Below, piece after piece: positions 1 to 6,884 of a stretch of DNA of 64,000 bases. The notes below the pieces were generated by a model. It was given only the letters and a program-made list of their open reading frames with translations, ran no database searches and was not told the DNA's origin. The DNA lies in assembly GCA_902778255.1 (NCBI GenBank), contig CACYXD010000011.1, positions 82,415-146,414 on the forward strand, given 5' to 3'. This DNA comes from an uncultured Prevotellaceae bacterium (GTDB lineage Bacteria; Bacteroidota; Bacteroidia; Bacteroidales; Bacteroidaceae). Positions within the stretch are counted from its first letter, which is position 1. Each line of letters opens with the position of its first letter. The position numbers were made by a program, and so were the translations under genes.

Positions 1-2
1 TC

Positions 3-50
3 TGGGGTGAAGATACCAGAACCAGGACCTACTACATTGAATGGTATTAA
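3..50 (+). CDS. C-terminal tail of an unidentified protein, cut by the window edge
   Basis: Frame 3 is open from the window edge to a TAA at 48-50 and encodes about 15 residues ending TYYIEWY. The alternation of aromatic and polar residues and the terminal aromatic residue resemble the last strand of an outer-membrane beta-barrel, but that is only a suggestion from a very short tail. A strong terminator on the same strand follows 41 bases later, which supports a plus-strand gene ending here. Frame 1 is also open, to base 90, and cannot be excluded. Confidence 0.35.
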   Translation, partial: WGEDTRTRTYYIEWY

Positions 51-91
51 GTATTGTGGACTCCGCTGCAAAGTTTGGCAAAAGTTTTGAG

Positions 92-138
92 AAAATCGCA
101 GGCAGTACCCCTCAGAAGTACAGCCTGCGATTTTTTTA
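92..138 (+). terminator. Rho-independent terminator
   Basis: The stem AAAATCGCAGGC pairs with GCCTGCGATTTT, with a further GTAC/GTAC pairing inside the loop, and a run of T follows. It ends the gene that enters from the left edge. Bases 139-197 show nothing I can name. Confidence 0.85.
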
Positions 139-197
139 TTCATCACTCATAATCCTCGAAGAAACCATCGAAAATGAGCAGGTTCAACGATGTAAAT

Positions 198-329
198 TGC
201 GAAAGAGCCCAAAACACAATGCAAAACAGGCTGAAACGCGAGGCGAAATAGGCTGAAACGTAACGTAAAACAGCATAAAACGCAAGACGAAAGAGGCTAA
301 AACGCAAGGTCTTTCAGGCTAAATGAGAA
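198..329. repeat. Six-unit 22-bp tandem array with phased A-tracts
   Basis: Six degenerate units of exactly 22 bp start at 198, 220, 242, 264, 286 and 308. The shared core is AGGCTAAAACGC, preceded by TGCGAAAC. Each unit carries two A-tracts about 10-11 bp apart, so A-runs recur once per helical turn, a pattern known to bend DNA. A second six-unit array of the same family lies inverted at 19410-19541. There are no unrelated spacers between units, so this is not a CRISPR array. It sits between a terminator and the 3' end of recO. Confidence 0.85.
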
Positions 330-348
330 ATAAAGCATTATTAATGGT

Positions 349-1101
349 TCATTGAAACAACTCCTGCAACACGGGCAGGGAGCGGAGCTCAGGGAACTGG
401 GGGATGTGGAGGCGATAATACTGTATGAGGAGTTCCAGGATGCGGTTGCGATCGGCGCGACTCAGGCGGAAGAGGTGCATCGTGGCATAGTCCATACGCA
501 TCAGCAGATGGATGCGGCCAGCCTCCTGAGGCATCAGGAAATCGCGATGCAGGGGCGGCTGCGTGCAGAAAGAGGCTGCACGAAGATCAAAATAGGGAGC
601 CTCAAAACTCCGTGATTCCGTAGTTCCGTAATTCCGCACCTCCAGGTTCGGATAGAACCCCAGGAAGCGGCTGAGGTGCATCAGAAAGACCAGGTGGAAG
701 TTGGCGAAGGTGCGCTCACGCCCGTCGAGCCACTCGATGCTGGTGCGGATATAGTCGAAGAGGGGGCTGTTCTGCTGTTCATCGCGCAGGGCATGATACA
801 GAAACTCACAGACAAACAGGCCTATGGCGAGTTTCGAGGGGTCGGACAGCAGCGAGGGAAGCGGCGTGAGGAGCGAGGCCTCAGCGAGTTTCTGCAACTG
901 CACCTGAGGTCTGACATCGGTCTCTATTTGTAATAAGGTGAGGGGTTGGAAATACTGCTTCTTGAACTTCGCATGGGCAGAACGGGGCAACTGTACGGCA
1001 AACGACAGTCGTCCCCATTGGCGAGTAAACATATCAACAATGAGTTTTTGCTCGCCATACTTCACAGAATGCAGCACAATAGCCTCGGATTTCGTATTCA
1101 C
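349..1101 (-). CDS. recO: DNA repair protein RecO
   Basis: RecO works with RecF and RecR to load RecA on gapped DNA covered by single-strand binding protein. The N-terminal OB-fold region begins with KSEAIVLHSVKYGEQ, a typical RecO opening, and is followed by the helical C-terminal domain. I see no CxxC zinc pairs. The reading frame is open up to 1167, but those extra 22 codons would run back into the tRNA-Glu promoter, so I place the start at the GTG at 1101, giving 250 aa, close to the family norm. Residues around RNYGTTESRS are encoded by a tandem 8-bp repeat (607-638), a local insertion unlike the rest of the gene. The start codon is the least certain part. Confidence 0.88.
   Translation of the reverse strand: MNTKSEAIVLHSVKYGEQKLIVDMFTRQWGRLSFAVQLPRSAHAKFKKQYFQPLTLLQIETDVRPQVQLQKLAEASLLTPLPSLLSDPSKLAIGLFVCEFLYHALRDEQQNSPLFDYIRTSIEWLDGRERTFANFHLVFLMHLSRFLGFYPNLEVRNYGTTESRSFEAPYFDLRAASFCTQPPLHRDFLMPQEAGRIHLLMRMDYATMHLFRLSRADRNRILELLIQYYRLHIPQFPELRSLPVLQELFQ
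607..638. repeat. Tandem octamer repeat inside recO
   Basis: Four contiguous 8-bp units occur on the plus strand: ACTCCGTG, ATTCCGTA, GTTCCGTA and ATTCCGCA. They lie in frame inside recO and encode the stretch around RNYGTTESRS. They resemble the heptamer repeats elsewhere in the window except for the 8-bp period. Confidence 0.8.
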
Positions 1102-1154
1102 GGCGGCGAAATTAACAAAAAAAATACAAAAACTTGCACTTTCCTTTAAGAAAA

Positions 1155-1186
1155 TTTGGCAGAACAAGAAAAAAGTTGTACTTTTG
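1155..1186 (+). promoter_or_regulatory. Bacteroidetes-type promoter of tRNA-Glu
   Basis: A -33 box TTTG (1155-1158) and a -7 box TACTTTTG (1179-1186, matching TAnnTTTG) are separated by 20 bp, the spacing known for Bacteroidetes promoters. The tRNA begins 19 bases further on. Confidence 0.8.
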
Positions 1187-1204
1187 CACCCGCTTTAGCG
1201 GCTT

Positions 1205-1276
1205 GGTCCCTTCGTCTATCGGTTAGGACGAGAGATTTTCATTCTCTAAAGAGGAGTTCGACTCTCCTAGGGACTA
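1205..1276 (+). tRNA. tRNA-Glu (anticodon UUC)
   Basis: The cloverleaf is complete. The acceptor arm GGTCCCT pairs with AGGGACT (one G-U pair), the anticodon stem AGAGA/TCTCT encloses TTTTCAT with anticodon TTC, and the T-arm is GAGGAGTTCGACTCTC. The discriminator is A, and CCA is not encoded, so it must be added after transcription. A good promoter stands immediately upstream. Confidence 0.95.
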
Positions 1277-1287
1277 CAAGGTTAAAT

Positions 1288-1343
1288 CTGCCATCGGCGC
1301 TGTGGTAGCGCTACTCGAAAGAGGAAAGGGTGGCAGAGGATTT
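1288..1343 (+). promoter_or_regulatory. Structured element between tRNA-Glu and rpsT
   Basis: CTGCCA (1288-1293) pairs with TGGCAG (1331-1336). A second small hairpin, GCGCT/AGCGC, nests inside, and a T-run (ATTTTTT) follows. It could terminate the tRNA transcript or act as an attenuator in the rpsT leader. I could not assign it to a named RNA family. No clear separate promoter for rpsT is visible between it and the gene, which makes the leader reading worth considering. Confidence 0.5.
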
Positions 1344-1416
1344 TTTATCCGCCCAGGGCAGTCGGAAGACGCAAGACCCATAAGCTTTAATAACAATCAA
1401 AATTTAAAAATTAAAA

Positions 1417-1671
1417 ATGGCAAACCACAAATCATCGGTGAAGAGAATTCGCCAGGACAAGAAAAAGGCTCTGCACAACAAGTACTACGCAAAGACTATG
1501 CGTAACGCTGTTCGCAAGCTGCGCGCAATGACCAACAAGGACGAGGCAGTAGCCCTCTATCCCAAAGTTCAGAAGATGCTGGACAAGTTGGCAAAGACTA
1601 ACATCATTCACAAGAACAAGGCTGCAAACCTGAAGTCAAGCCTCGCTCTGCACGTGAACAAGTTGGGCTAA
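1417..1671 (+). CDS. rpsT: 30S ribosomal protein S20
   Basis: S20 is a small basic protein that binds 16S rRNA early in 30S assembly. The 84-aa product has the expected size and opens with [16 protein letters not shown], the family signature. It is rich in Lys and Arg and consists of long helices. The start is preceded by an A/T-rich leader rather than a Shine-Dalgarno site, as is usual in Bacteroidetes. A terminator follows 20 bases after the stop, so it is probably transcribed alone or with the upstream tRNA leader. Confidence 0.97.
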   Translation: MANHKSSVKRIRQDKKKALHNKYYAKTMRNAVRKLRAMTNKDEAVALYPKVQKMLDKLAKTNIIHKNKAANLKSSLALHVNKLG

Positions 1672-1691
1672 TAAGCGACAAAAATAAACAG

Positions 1692-1725
1692 AAGCCGTAC
1701 GAGTAACACTTGTACGGCTTTTTTT
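1692..1725 (+). terminator. Rho-independent terminator of rpsT
   Basis: AAGCCGTAC pairs with GTACGGCTT around an 11-base loop, followed by a run of T. Confidence 0.9.
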
Positions 1726-1747
1726 AGCGTTTTTTGGCAGGAAAAAA

Positions 1748-1779
1748 TTCGTTATTGTCGCAAGAATTTTGTACCTTTG
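1748..1779 (+). promoter_or_regulatory. Promoter of gyrB
   Basis: The -7 box TACCTTTG (1772-1779) matches TAnnTTTG. A near-match -33 box TTCG (1748-1751) lies 20 bp upstream. The gyrB ATG is 25 bases downstream, which also argues against the upstream in-frame start codon that would overlap this promoter. Confidence 0.7.
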
Positions 1780-1804
1780 CAAGCAAATTTGGACAATAAC
1801 GAAA

Positions 1805-3781
1805 ATGACAGAAGAACTGAATCAAACAGAACAGAATTATTCCGCGAGTAACATTCAGGTGCTCGAGGGACTGGAAGCCGTGCGCAAGCGTCCTGCTATG
1901 TACATTGGCGACATCAGTGAGAAGGGACTTCATCACTTGGTGAACGAGACCGTAGACAACTCTATCGACGAGGCTATGGCTGGCTACTGCACCCATATTG
2001 AGGTGACTATCAACGAAGACAATTCTATCACAGTACAAGATAACGGACGCGGTATCCCCGTAGATGAACACGAGAAGATGCACAAGAGTGCCCTGGAAGT
2101 GGTTATGACCGTGCTGCACGCCGGTGGTAAGTTCGACAAAGGCTCTTACAAGGTATCCGGTGGTCTGCATGGTGTAGGTGTGAGCTGTGTGAATGCGCTC
2201 TCTACCCACATGCTGTCACAGGTGTTCCGCAACGGCCACATCTATCAGCAGGAGTACGAGAAAGGAAAGCCCCTGTATGATGTGAAGATCGTAGGCGATA
2301 CCGACAAGACTGGTACCCGTCAGCAGTTCTGGCCCGACGGCACCATCTTCACCACCACCCTCTATAAGTACGACATCATCGCTAAGCGTATGCGCGAGCT
2401 GGCCTACCTGAATGCCGGCATCACCATCACGCTGACCGACCTGCGTCCTGACGAGGAAGGCAACCTGCGCGAGCCCGAGGTGTTCCACGCCAAGGAGGGA
2501 TTGAAGGAGTTTGTGCGCTACGTGGATCGTCACCGCACCCATCTGTTCGACGATGTCATCTACCTGAAGACCGAGAAGCAGGGTGTGCCCATCGAGGTGG
2601 CTGTGATGTACAACACCGACTATAGCGAGAACATTCACTCATACGTCAACAATATCAACACCATCGAGGGTGGTACCCACCTGACTGGTTTCCGTATGGC
2701 CCTGACACGTACGCTGAAGGCCTACGCCGATGCCGACCCACAGATCTCCAAGCAGATTGAGAAGGCCAAGATCGAGATTGCCGGTGAGGACTTCCGTGAG
2801 GGTCTGACCGCCGTTATCTCTATCAAAGTGGCCGAGCCTCAGTTCGAGGGACAGACCAAGACGAAGTTGGGTAACTCAGAGGTGGCCGGTGCCGTACAGC
2901 AGGCTGTTGGCGAGGCGCTGAGCAACTACCTGGAGGAGCATCCGAAGGAAGCCAAGCTCATCTGCGACAAGGTGGTGCTGGCTGCTACTGCCCGTATCGC
3001 TGCCCGCAAGGCACGTGAGAGCGTACAGCGCAAGAACCCAATGACGGGTGGTGGTCTGCCTGGTAAGCTGGCCGACTGCTCTAACAAAGATCCCAAGACC
3101 TGTGAGATCTTCCTCGTCGAGGGTGACTCGGCAGGTGGTTCTGCCAAGCAGGGACGTGACCGCCATTTCCAGGCTATCCTACCCTTGCGCGGTAAGATCC
3201 TGAACGTAGAGAAGGTACAGTGGCACCGCGTGTTCGAGGCCGAGTCGGTGATGAACATCATCCAAAGCATCGGCGTGCGCTTCGGCGTTGAGGGCGAAGG
3301 CGACCGCGAGGCCAATATCGACAAGCTGCGTTACGACAAGATCATCATCATGACCGATGCCGACGTCGATGGCTCGCACATCGACACGCTGATCATGACG
3401 CTCTTCTATCGTTTCATGCCCCAGGTCATCCAGGGAGGCCATCTCTATATCGCTACTCCCCCACTCTACAAGTGTACCTATAAGAAGTTCTCTGAGTACT
3501 GCTACACCGAGCAGCAGCGCCAGGCCTTCATCGACAAGTACGTGGCTGGCGACGAGAACTCTTCAGCCCTGCACACACAGCGCTACAAAGGTCTTGGTGA
3601 GATGAACCCCGAGCAGCTCTGGGAGACCACCATGAATCCTGAGAACCGCTTGCTGAAGCAGGTGACCATCGAGAACGCAGCACAGGCTGACGAGATATTC
3701 TCAATGCTGATGGGCGACGACGTAGAGCCCCGTCGCGAGTTTATCGAGAAGAATGCCACCTACGCAAATATCGACGCGTAA
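1805..3781 (+). CDS. gyrB: DNA gyrase subunit B
   Basis: GyrB is the ATPase subunit of gyrase and powers negative supercoiling together with GyrA, which is not in this window. The product is 658 aa. The GHKL ATPase domain shows DNSIDEAMAG, DNGRGIPVD and GGLHGVGVS. The TOPRIM domain shows EGDSAGGSAKQGRD (metal-binding Glu near residue 439) and the DxDxD motif MTDADVDGSHI, and the C-terminal QRYKGLGEMNP block is clear. The length fits GyrB and no additional ParE-like feature is seen. The frame is open to 1769, but I chose the ATG at 1805 because the upstream codons overlap the promoter and read as non-native. Confidence 0.97.
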   Translation: MTEELNQTEQNYSASNIQVLEGLEAVRKRPAMYIGDISEKGLHHLVNETVDNSIDEAMAGYCTHIEVTINEDNSITVQDNGRGIPVDEHEKMHKSALEVVMTVLHAGGKFDKGSYKVSGGLHGVGVSCVNALSTHMLSQVFRNGHIYQQEYEKGKPLYDVKIVGDTDKTGTRQQFWPDGTIFTTTLYKYDIIAKRMRELAYLNAGITITLTDLRPDEEGNLREPEVFHAKEGLKEFVRYVDRHRTHLFDDVIYLKTEKQGVPIEVAVMYNTDYSENIHSYVNNINTIEGGTHLTGFRMALTRTLKAYADADPQISKQIEKAKIEIAGEDFREGLTAVISIKVAEPQFEGQTKTKLGNSEVAGAVQQAVGEALSNYLEEHPKEAKLICDKVVLAATARIAARKARESVQRKNPMTGGGLPGKLADCSNKDPKTCEIFLVEGDSAGGSAKQGRDRHFQAILPLRGKILNVEKVQWHRVFEAESVMNIIQSIGVRFGVEGEGDREANIDKLRYDKIIIMTDADVDGSHIDTLIMTLFYRFMPQVIQGGHLYIATPPLYKCTYKKFSEYCYTEQQRQAFIDKYVAGDENSSALHTQRYKGLGEMNPEQLWETTMNPENRLLKQVTIENAAQADEIFSMLMGDDVEPRREFIEKNATYANIDA

Positions 3782-3797
3782 AGTAAGCTTCATAATA

Positions 3798-3838
3798 AAG
3801 AAATACGCAGGGCAATCGTCCTGCGTATTTCTTTTTTT
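3798..3838 (+). terminator. Terminator between convergent gyrB and AraC genes
   Basis: AAAGAAATACGCAGG pairs with CCTGCGTATTTCTTT around an 8-base loop, and the T-run continues on the plus strand. The near-perfect symmetry with A on one flank and T on the other lets it also stop the converging minus-strand gene. Confidence 0.9.
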
Positions 3839-4717
3839 CTATTTTCTGTGCCTGAACTCACTGGGCGACATCCCCATGTGTTTACGGACATACGAGCCGA
3901 AGTGCGACATATTTGAAAAACCGAGCTTAGCCGAGATTTCCTTGATAGACAAGTTGCTGTTTCTCAAATAGAAACGGATATCCTCACAAGTATATTGGAT
4001 AACCCAGTCGGAAGCAGTCTTATCACTATACTTCAGACAGAGCATCGTGAGGTATTTTGGGGTAATGGCCAGTTGACCAGCGTATGTGGCAATGGGCTGA
4101 CGCTTCACCTCGCTTTTTGACAATGAACTCAGGAAACGATTAAACAGCATTTTACCTTGCGAGAATCTATGGTCTTCGAAAACGCCGCTGATCTCTTCCA
4201 AGACAATACACAGGTCAAGCAGCAATGCCCGCAACAGCGACTGCATAGATAGGAACGATGGGGTGCGCGAATTGCTAAGCAGCTTTGAGCGTAGCAGCGC
4301 GTAATACAAATCCAGTTCCTGACGACAAGACTCACTCAACGTCATCTTGAATGTCTTGTTGATATAGACCATGTGGTTCCATGTCTCCATCCTGTCACGC
4401 AGCAGCCCCTGGATAATATGGTCTGACAGGACTATAGCCTTACAATCAAACTCCTCATTGTACCTGCTGTTTTCCACCTTCACATTTGGAGGACATACGA
4501 ACACATCACCTGGTTCGAAATTCATTTCCCTGCCATTGACAGTCAGTGAAATTTTACCTTTACAGCAAAGCCCCAAGAGGGTAGTCTTTGGCTTAAGCGG
4601 AAAGGACTGAGACAACGCCTCCACATGATCGTAGATGACAACATCGCCATCATTATAATTTGCTACAGAGTTGTTAAAATCGATGTAGCCGTACTGGTCG
4701 TTAATGGGATTGGGCAT
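3839..4717 (-). CDS. AraC-family transcriptional regulator
   Basis: The product is 292 aa. The N-terminal half is a cupin-like sensor region, with VNGREMNFEPGDVFVCPP typical of the jelly-roll. The C-terminal 100 residues form two helix-turn-helix units, with LAITPKYLTMLCLKYS in the first and IKEISAKLGFSNMSHFGSYV plus MGMSPSEFRHRK in the second. That order is diagnostic of AraC/XylS activators. It converges on gyrB and reads away from the ptb-buk operon. A paralog of similar design lies at 10985-11857. The ligand and target genes cannot be told from sequence; the ptb-buk operon is the nearest candidate. The upstream GATATTTG is only a one-mismatch -7 box. Confidence 0.9.
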   Translation of the reverse strand: MPNPINDQYGYIDFNNSVANYNDGDVVIYDHVEALSQSFPLKPKTTLLGLCCKGKISLTVNGREMNFEPGDVFVCPPNVKVENSRYNEEFDCKAIVLSDHIIQGLLRDRMETWNHMVYINKTFKMTLSESCRQELDLYYALLRSKLLSNSRTPSFLSMQSLLRALLLDLCIVLEEISGVFEDHRFSQGKMLFNRFLSSLSKSEVKRQPIATYAGQLAITPKYLTMLCLKYSDKTASDWVIQYTCEDIRFYLRNSNLSIKEISAKLGFSNMSHFGSYVRKHMGMSPSEFRHRK

Positions 4718-4781
4718 ATTGCTATAGTTTTTGCTCTACAAATATCATCATTTTTTTTGATATAATGACGAATTATTTGCA

Positions 4782-4810
4782 GAAAAAAACGGCCATGCGT
4801 GCCCTTTTTC
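4782..4810 (-). terminator. Possible terminator of ptb-buk
   Basis: Read on the minus strand, AAAAAGGGC and GCCGTTTTTTT flank a short loop. The A/T part of the stem is perfect but the G/C core is only three pairs with a mismatch. It lies about 50 bases past the buk stop codon. Confidence 0.4.
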
Positions 4811-4856
4811 CTCAATTAGTCAATGATTCCACGATTTTGAACACGCCCAACGCTCA

Positions 4857-5927
4857 CTATGTATATTCTTTTACCTCGCGCTGACCACGCAAAACAGCCA
4901 AAGCATTCAAGGCCAAGGCCTCCATCTCGTCCTCGCCAGGGAAGCAATAGGTGGGTGCGAGAAATTCGATACGCTGGCGCAAACGGGTAATGACATACTC
5001 AGAACGGGCCAGTCCACCGGTGAGCAGGATGGCATCCACCTTACCACAGAACACGGCACCCAGTCCCACGATATTCTTCGCCACGTGATAGATCATGGCA
5101 TTCAGGATCATCTCAGCATGGGCATCGCCATTGGCAATACGCTGTTCTATCTCCTTGACATTAGCCGTACCCAGATGGGCATTCAGTCCGGCCTTGCCTG
5201 CCAAGCGTTTCAGCAACTGCTTCTCCGTATATTTACCACTGAAACTCAGACGAATCAAGTCAGAGGCAGGCAGACTGCCGGCACGTTCCGGCGAGAAGGG
5301 ACCCTCACCATCCAGCGCGTTGTTGGCATCGACAGCACGTCCATGCTGATGGGCTGCCACGGAGATGCCACCACCCAGATGACAGATAATCAGGTCGAGA
5401 TCTTCATAGCGCTTGCCTATCTCGTTGGCAAAACGACGGGCGATGGCTCTTTGGTTCAAGGCGTGCCAGATGCAGATGCGGTTCATTAGGGGCGACCCGC
5501 TGATACGGGCATAGTCGTTGAGTTCATCCACCACACCTGGGTCGGCAATAAACGAGCGACAGCCAGGGATGGTCTGTGCTATCTCGTAGGCTATCAGACA
5601 GCCCAGGTTACAGGCATGGTTATGCATGGCAATACCATTATAGGTATCGTCCAACATCTGCTGGTTGATTTCATAGACACCACCGGCGATGGGTTTTACC
5701 AGTCCGCCACGACCAATCACAGCCTCAAATTCCATTGCCACATTCATGTGAGCCAGTTCTTTGAGCACCAGTTGTTTGCGGTAGTCCAGCTGGTTCAGCA
5801 CATCGTCACCAAATTGTGCCAGTTCTTCATTAGAATGCGAGATACTACGCAGCACCATAGGCTTCTCGTCTTCAAAGACGGCCATCTTGGTACTGGTAGA
5901 ACCAGGATTGATTACAAGAATAAACAT
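4857..5927 (-). CDS. buk: Butyrate kinase (acetate/butyrate kinase family)
   Basis: This cytoplasmic ASKHA-fold kinase converts acyl phosphate and ADP to a carboxylic acid and ATP. Visible motifs are INPGSTSTKMAVF (phosphate 1), HLGGGISVAAH (phosphate 2), GEGPFSPERAGSLP and the adenosine-site region LLTGGLARSEY. The 356-aa length fits Buk rather than the roughly 400-aa acetate kinase. It lies 21 bases downstream of ptb, and the pair makes ATP from acyl-CoA by substrate-level phosphorylation. In Bacteroidales such pairs may serve branched-chain acids as much as butyrate; the sequence does not settle the substrate. Confidence 0.93.
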   Translation of the reverse strand: MFILVINPGSTSTKMAVFEDEKPMVLRSISHSNEELAQFGDDVLNQLDYRKQLVLKELAHMNVAMEFEAVIGRGGLVKPIAGGVYEINQQMLDDTYNGIAMHNHACNLGCLIAYEIAQTIPGCRSFIADPGVVDELNDYARISGSPLMNRICIWHALNQRAIARRFANEIGKRYEDLDLIICHLGGGISVAAHQHGRAVDANNALDGEGPFSPERAGSLPASDLIRLSFSGKYTEKQLLKRLAGKAGLNAHLGTANVKEIEQRIANGDAHAEMILNAMIYHVAKNIVGLGAVFCGKVDAILLTGGLARSEYVITRLRQRIEFLAPTYCFPGEDEMEALALNALAVLRGQREVKEYT

Positions 5928-5948
5928 AAGGCTTATTAGATTTGAGGT

Positions 5949-6785
5949 TTAGACACAGGCTAAGGCAAGCGAGTAAAACTTGTTGTCTGCCGAGTCGGCA
6001 CGCGAGGTGAGCACGACGGGTACCTGCGGACCTTGCAGGATGGCTGCCGTCTGAGCCTGACAGAAAAGGGTGATCGATTTATAGAAGACGTTGCCTGCCT
6101 GGATATCAGAGAAGATCAGACCATCGGAACGGCCCTCCAAAGGAGAGGTAAGTCCCTTCTTATGCAGAGCGGCAGGAGACAAGGCGGTCTTCAGATCCAG
6201 CGGACCGTCAACAATACAAGGGCCAAACTGACCTGCATTAGCCTGCTCCACCAGTTCACGATACTCCACCGTGCAAGGGAAATGCTTGGGGTTCACTTTC
6301 TCAGAACAACTGATGAGCGCAATACGAGGCTCCTCCACACCCATATTCCTGCAGAGATTAAGCAGGTAGATGAGCTGTTGCTCGCGCTGTTCCTTCGTGG
6401 GATAGGGAATCACAGCCACATCGGTCATGAACAGCAACTTGTCGTACTGCTCCATCTTGGCACAGCACAGATGGGTGAGCACACGGCCCTTAGGCAGAAT
6501 ACCCGTTTCTTTGTTCAGGATGGCCTTCAGAAGATTATCCGTGTTCAGCAGACCCTTCATGATGACATCAGCCTTGCCGGCACGCACCAACGCCACAGCC
6601 TCGGCAGCAGCCACATCCACATCATTATTATCCACGTAGATGGCCTCAGCAAAACCAGCCTTCACGGCACGTTCCACAGCACCACTTGTACTCTCATCAC
6701 GACCACAGACCACAGCCACACGACGACGGACACCTGAAGCTTTCAGGTGCTCTACTAACTCATCAAAACATTGTATTGCTTTCAT
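5949..6785 (-). CDS. ptb: Phosphate butyryltransferase
   Basis: The enzyme exchanges CoA for phosphate on butyryl-CoA or related short acyl-CoA, feeding the butyrate kinase encoded next. The 278-aa product has the PTA/PTB fold. Characteristic stretches are MKGLLNTDNLLKAILNKETG, VDGPLDLKTALSP and the phosphate-binding-like RSDGLIFSDIQAGN. I start it at the ATG at 6785. A TTG seven codons earlier overlaps the TATCTTTG promoter box and would give a weaker N-terminus. The operon reads ptb-buk from this promoter, divergently from the GH30-GH35 operon, so the short gap between them holds both promoters. Confidence 0.93.
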   Translation of the reverse strand: MKAIQCFDELVEHLKASGVRRRVAVVCGRDESTSGAVERAVKAGFAEAIYVDNNDVDVAAAEAVALVRAGKADVIMKGLLNTDNLLKAILNKETGILPKGRVLTHLCCAKMEQYDKLLFMTDVAVIPYPTKEQREQQLIYLLNLCRNMGVEEPRIALISCSEKVNPKHFPCTVEYRELVEQANAGQFGPCIVDGPLDLKTALSPAALHKKGLTSPLEGRSDGLIFSDIQAGNVFYKSITLFCQAQTAAILQGPQVPVVLTSRADSADNKFYSLALACV

Positions 6786-6803
6786 ATTCCAAAAATCTTT
6801 TGG

Positions 6804-6811
6804 CAAAGATA
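6804..6811 (-). promoter_or_regulatory. -7 box of the ptb-buk promoter
   Basis: TATCTTTG on the minus strand matches TAnnTTTG and lies 18 bases before the ptb ATG, implying a short leader. No good TTTG -33 box is seen at the right distance. Confidence 0.6.
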
Positions 6812-6855
6812 CGATTTTTTTCTTACATCATCATACTTTTTACAGAAAAAAATCT

Positions 6856-6863
6856 TATCTTTG
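6856..6863 (+). promoter_or_regulatory. -7 box of the GH30-GH35 promoter
   Basis: TATCTTTG lies 21 bases before the GH30 ATG at 6885. It is only 45 bp from the divergent ptb box, so one regulator bound in this gap could affect both operons. The -33 region is poor, which may mean activator dependence. Confidence 0.6.
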
Positions 6864-6884
6864 TACCCAACTAAAAACTATGAG

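Noticed and set aside
41-256. 71-aa plus-strand ORF at the left edge
   Set aside because: It runs straight through a strong terminator and into the 22-bp array, and its sequence resembles no protein.
198-329. CRISPR array reading of the 22-bp repeats
   Set aside because: Units are contiguous and degenerate with no unique spacers, and no cas genes are present.
1724-2209. 161-aa minus-strand ORF over the gyrB 5' end
   Set aside because: Antisense of the conserved gyrB ATPase region and its promoter.
6033-6737. 234-aa plus-strand ORF opposite ptb
   Set aside because: Antisense shadow of ptb without domains or promoter; the minus-strand product is a clear phosphotransacylase-type protein.
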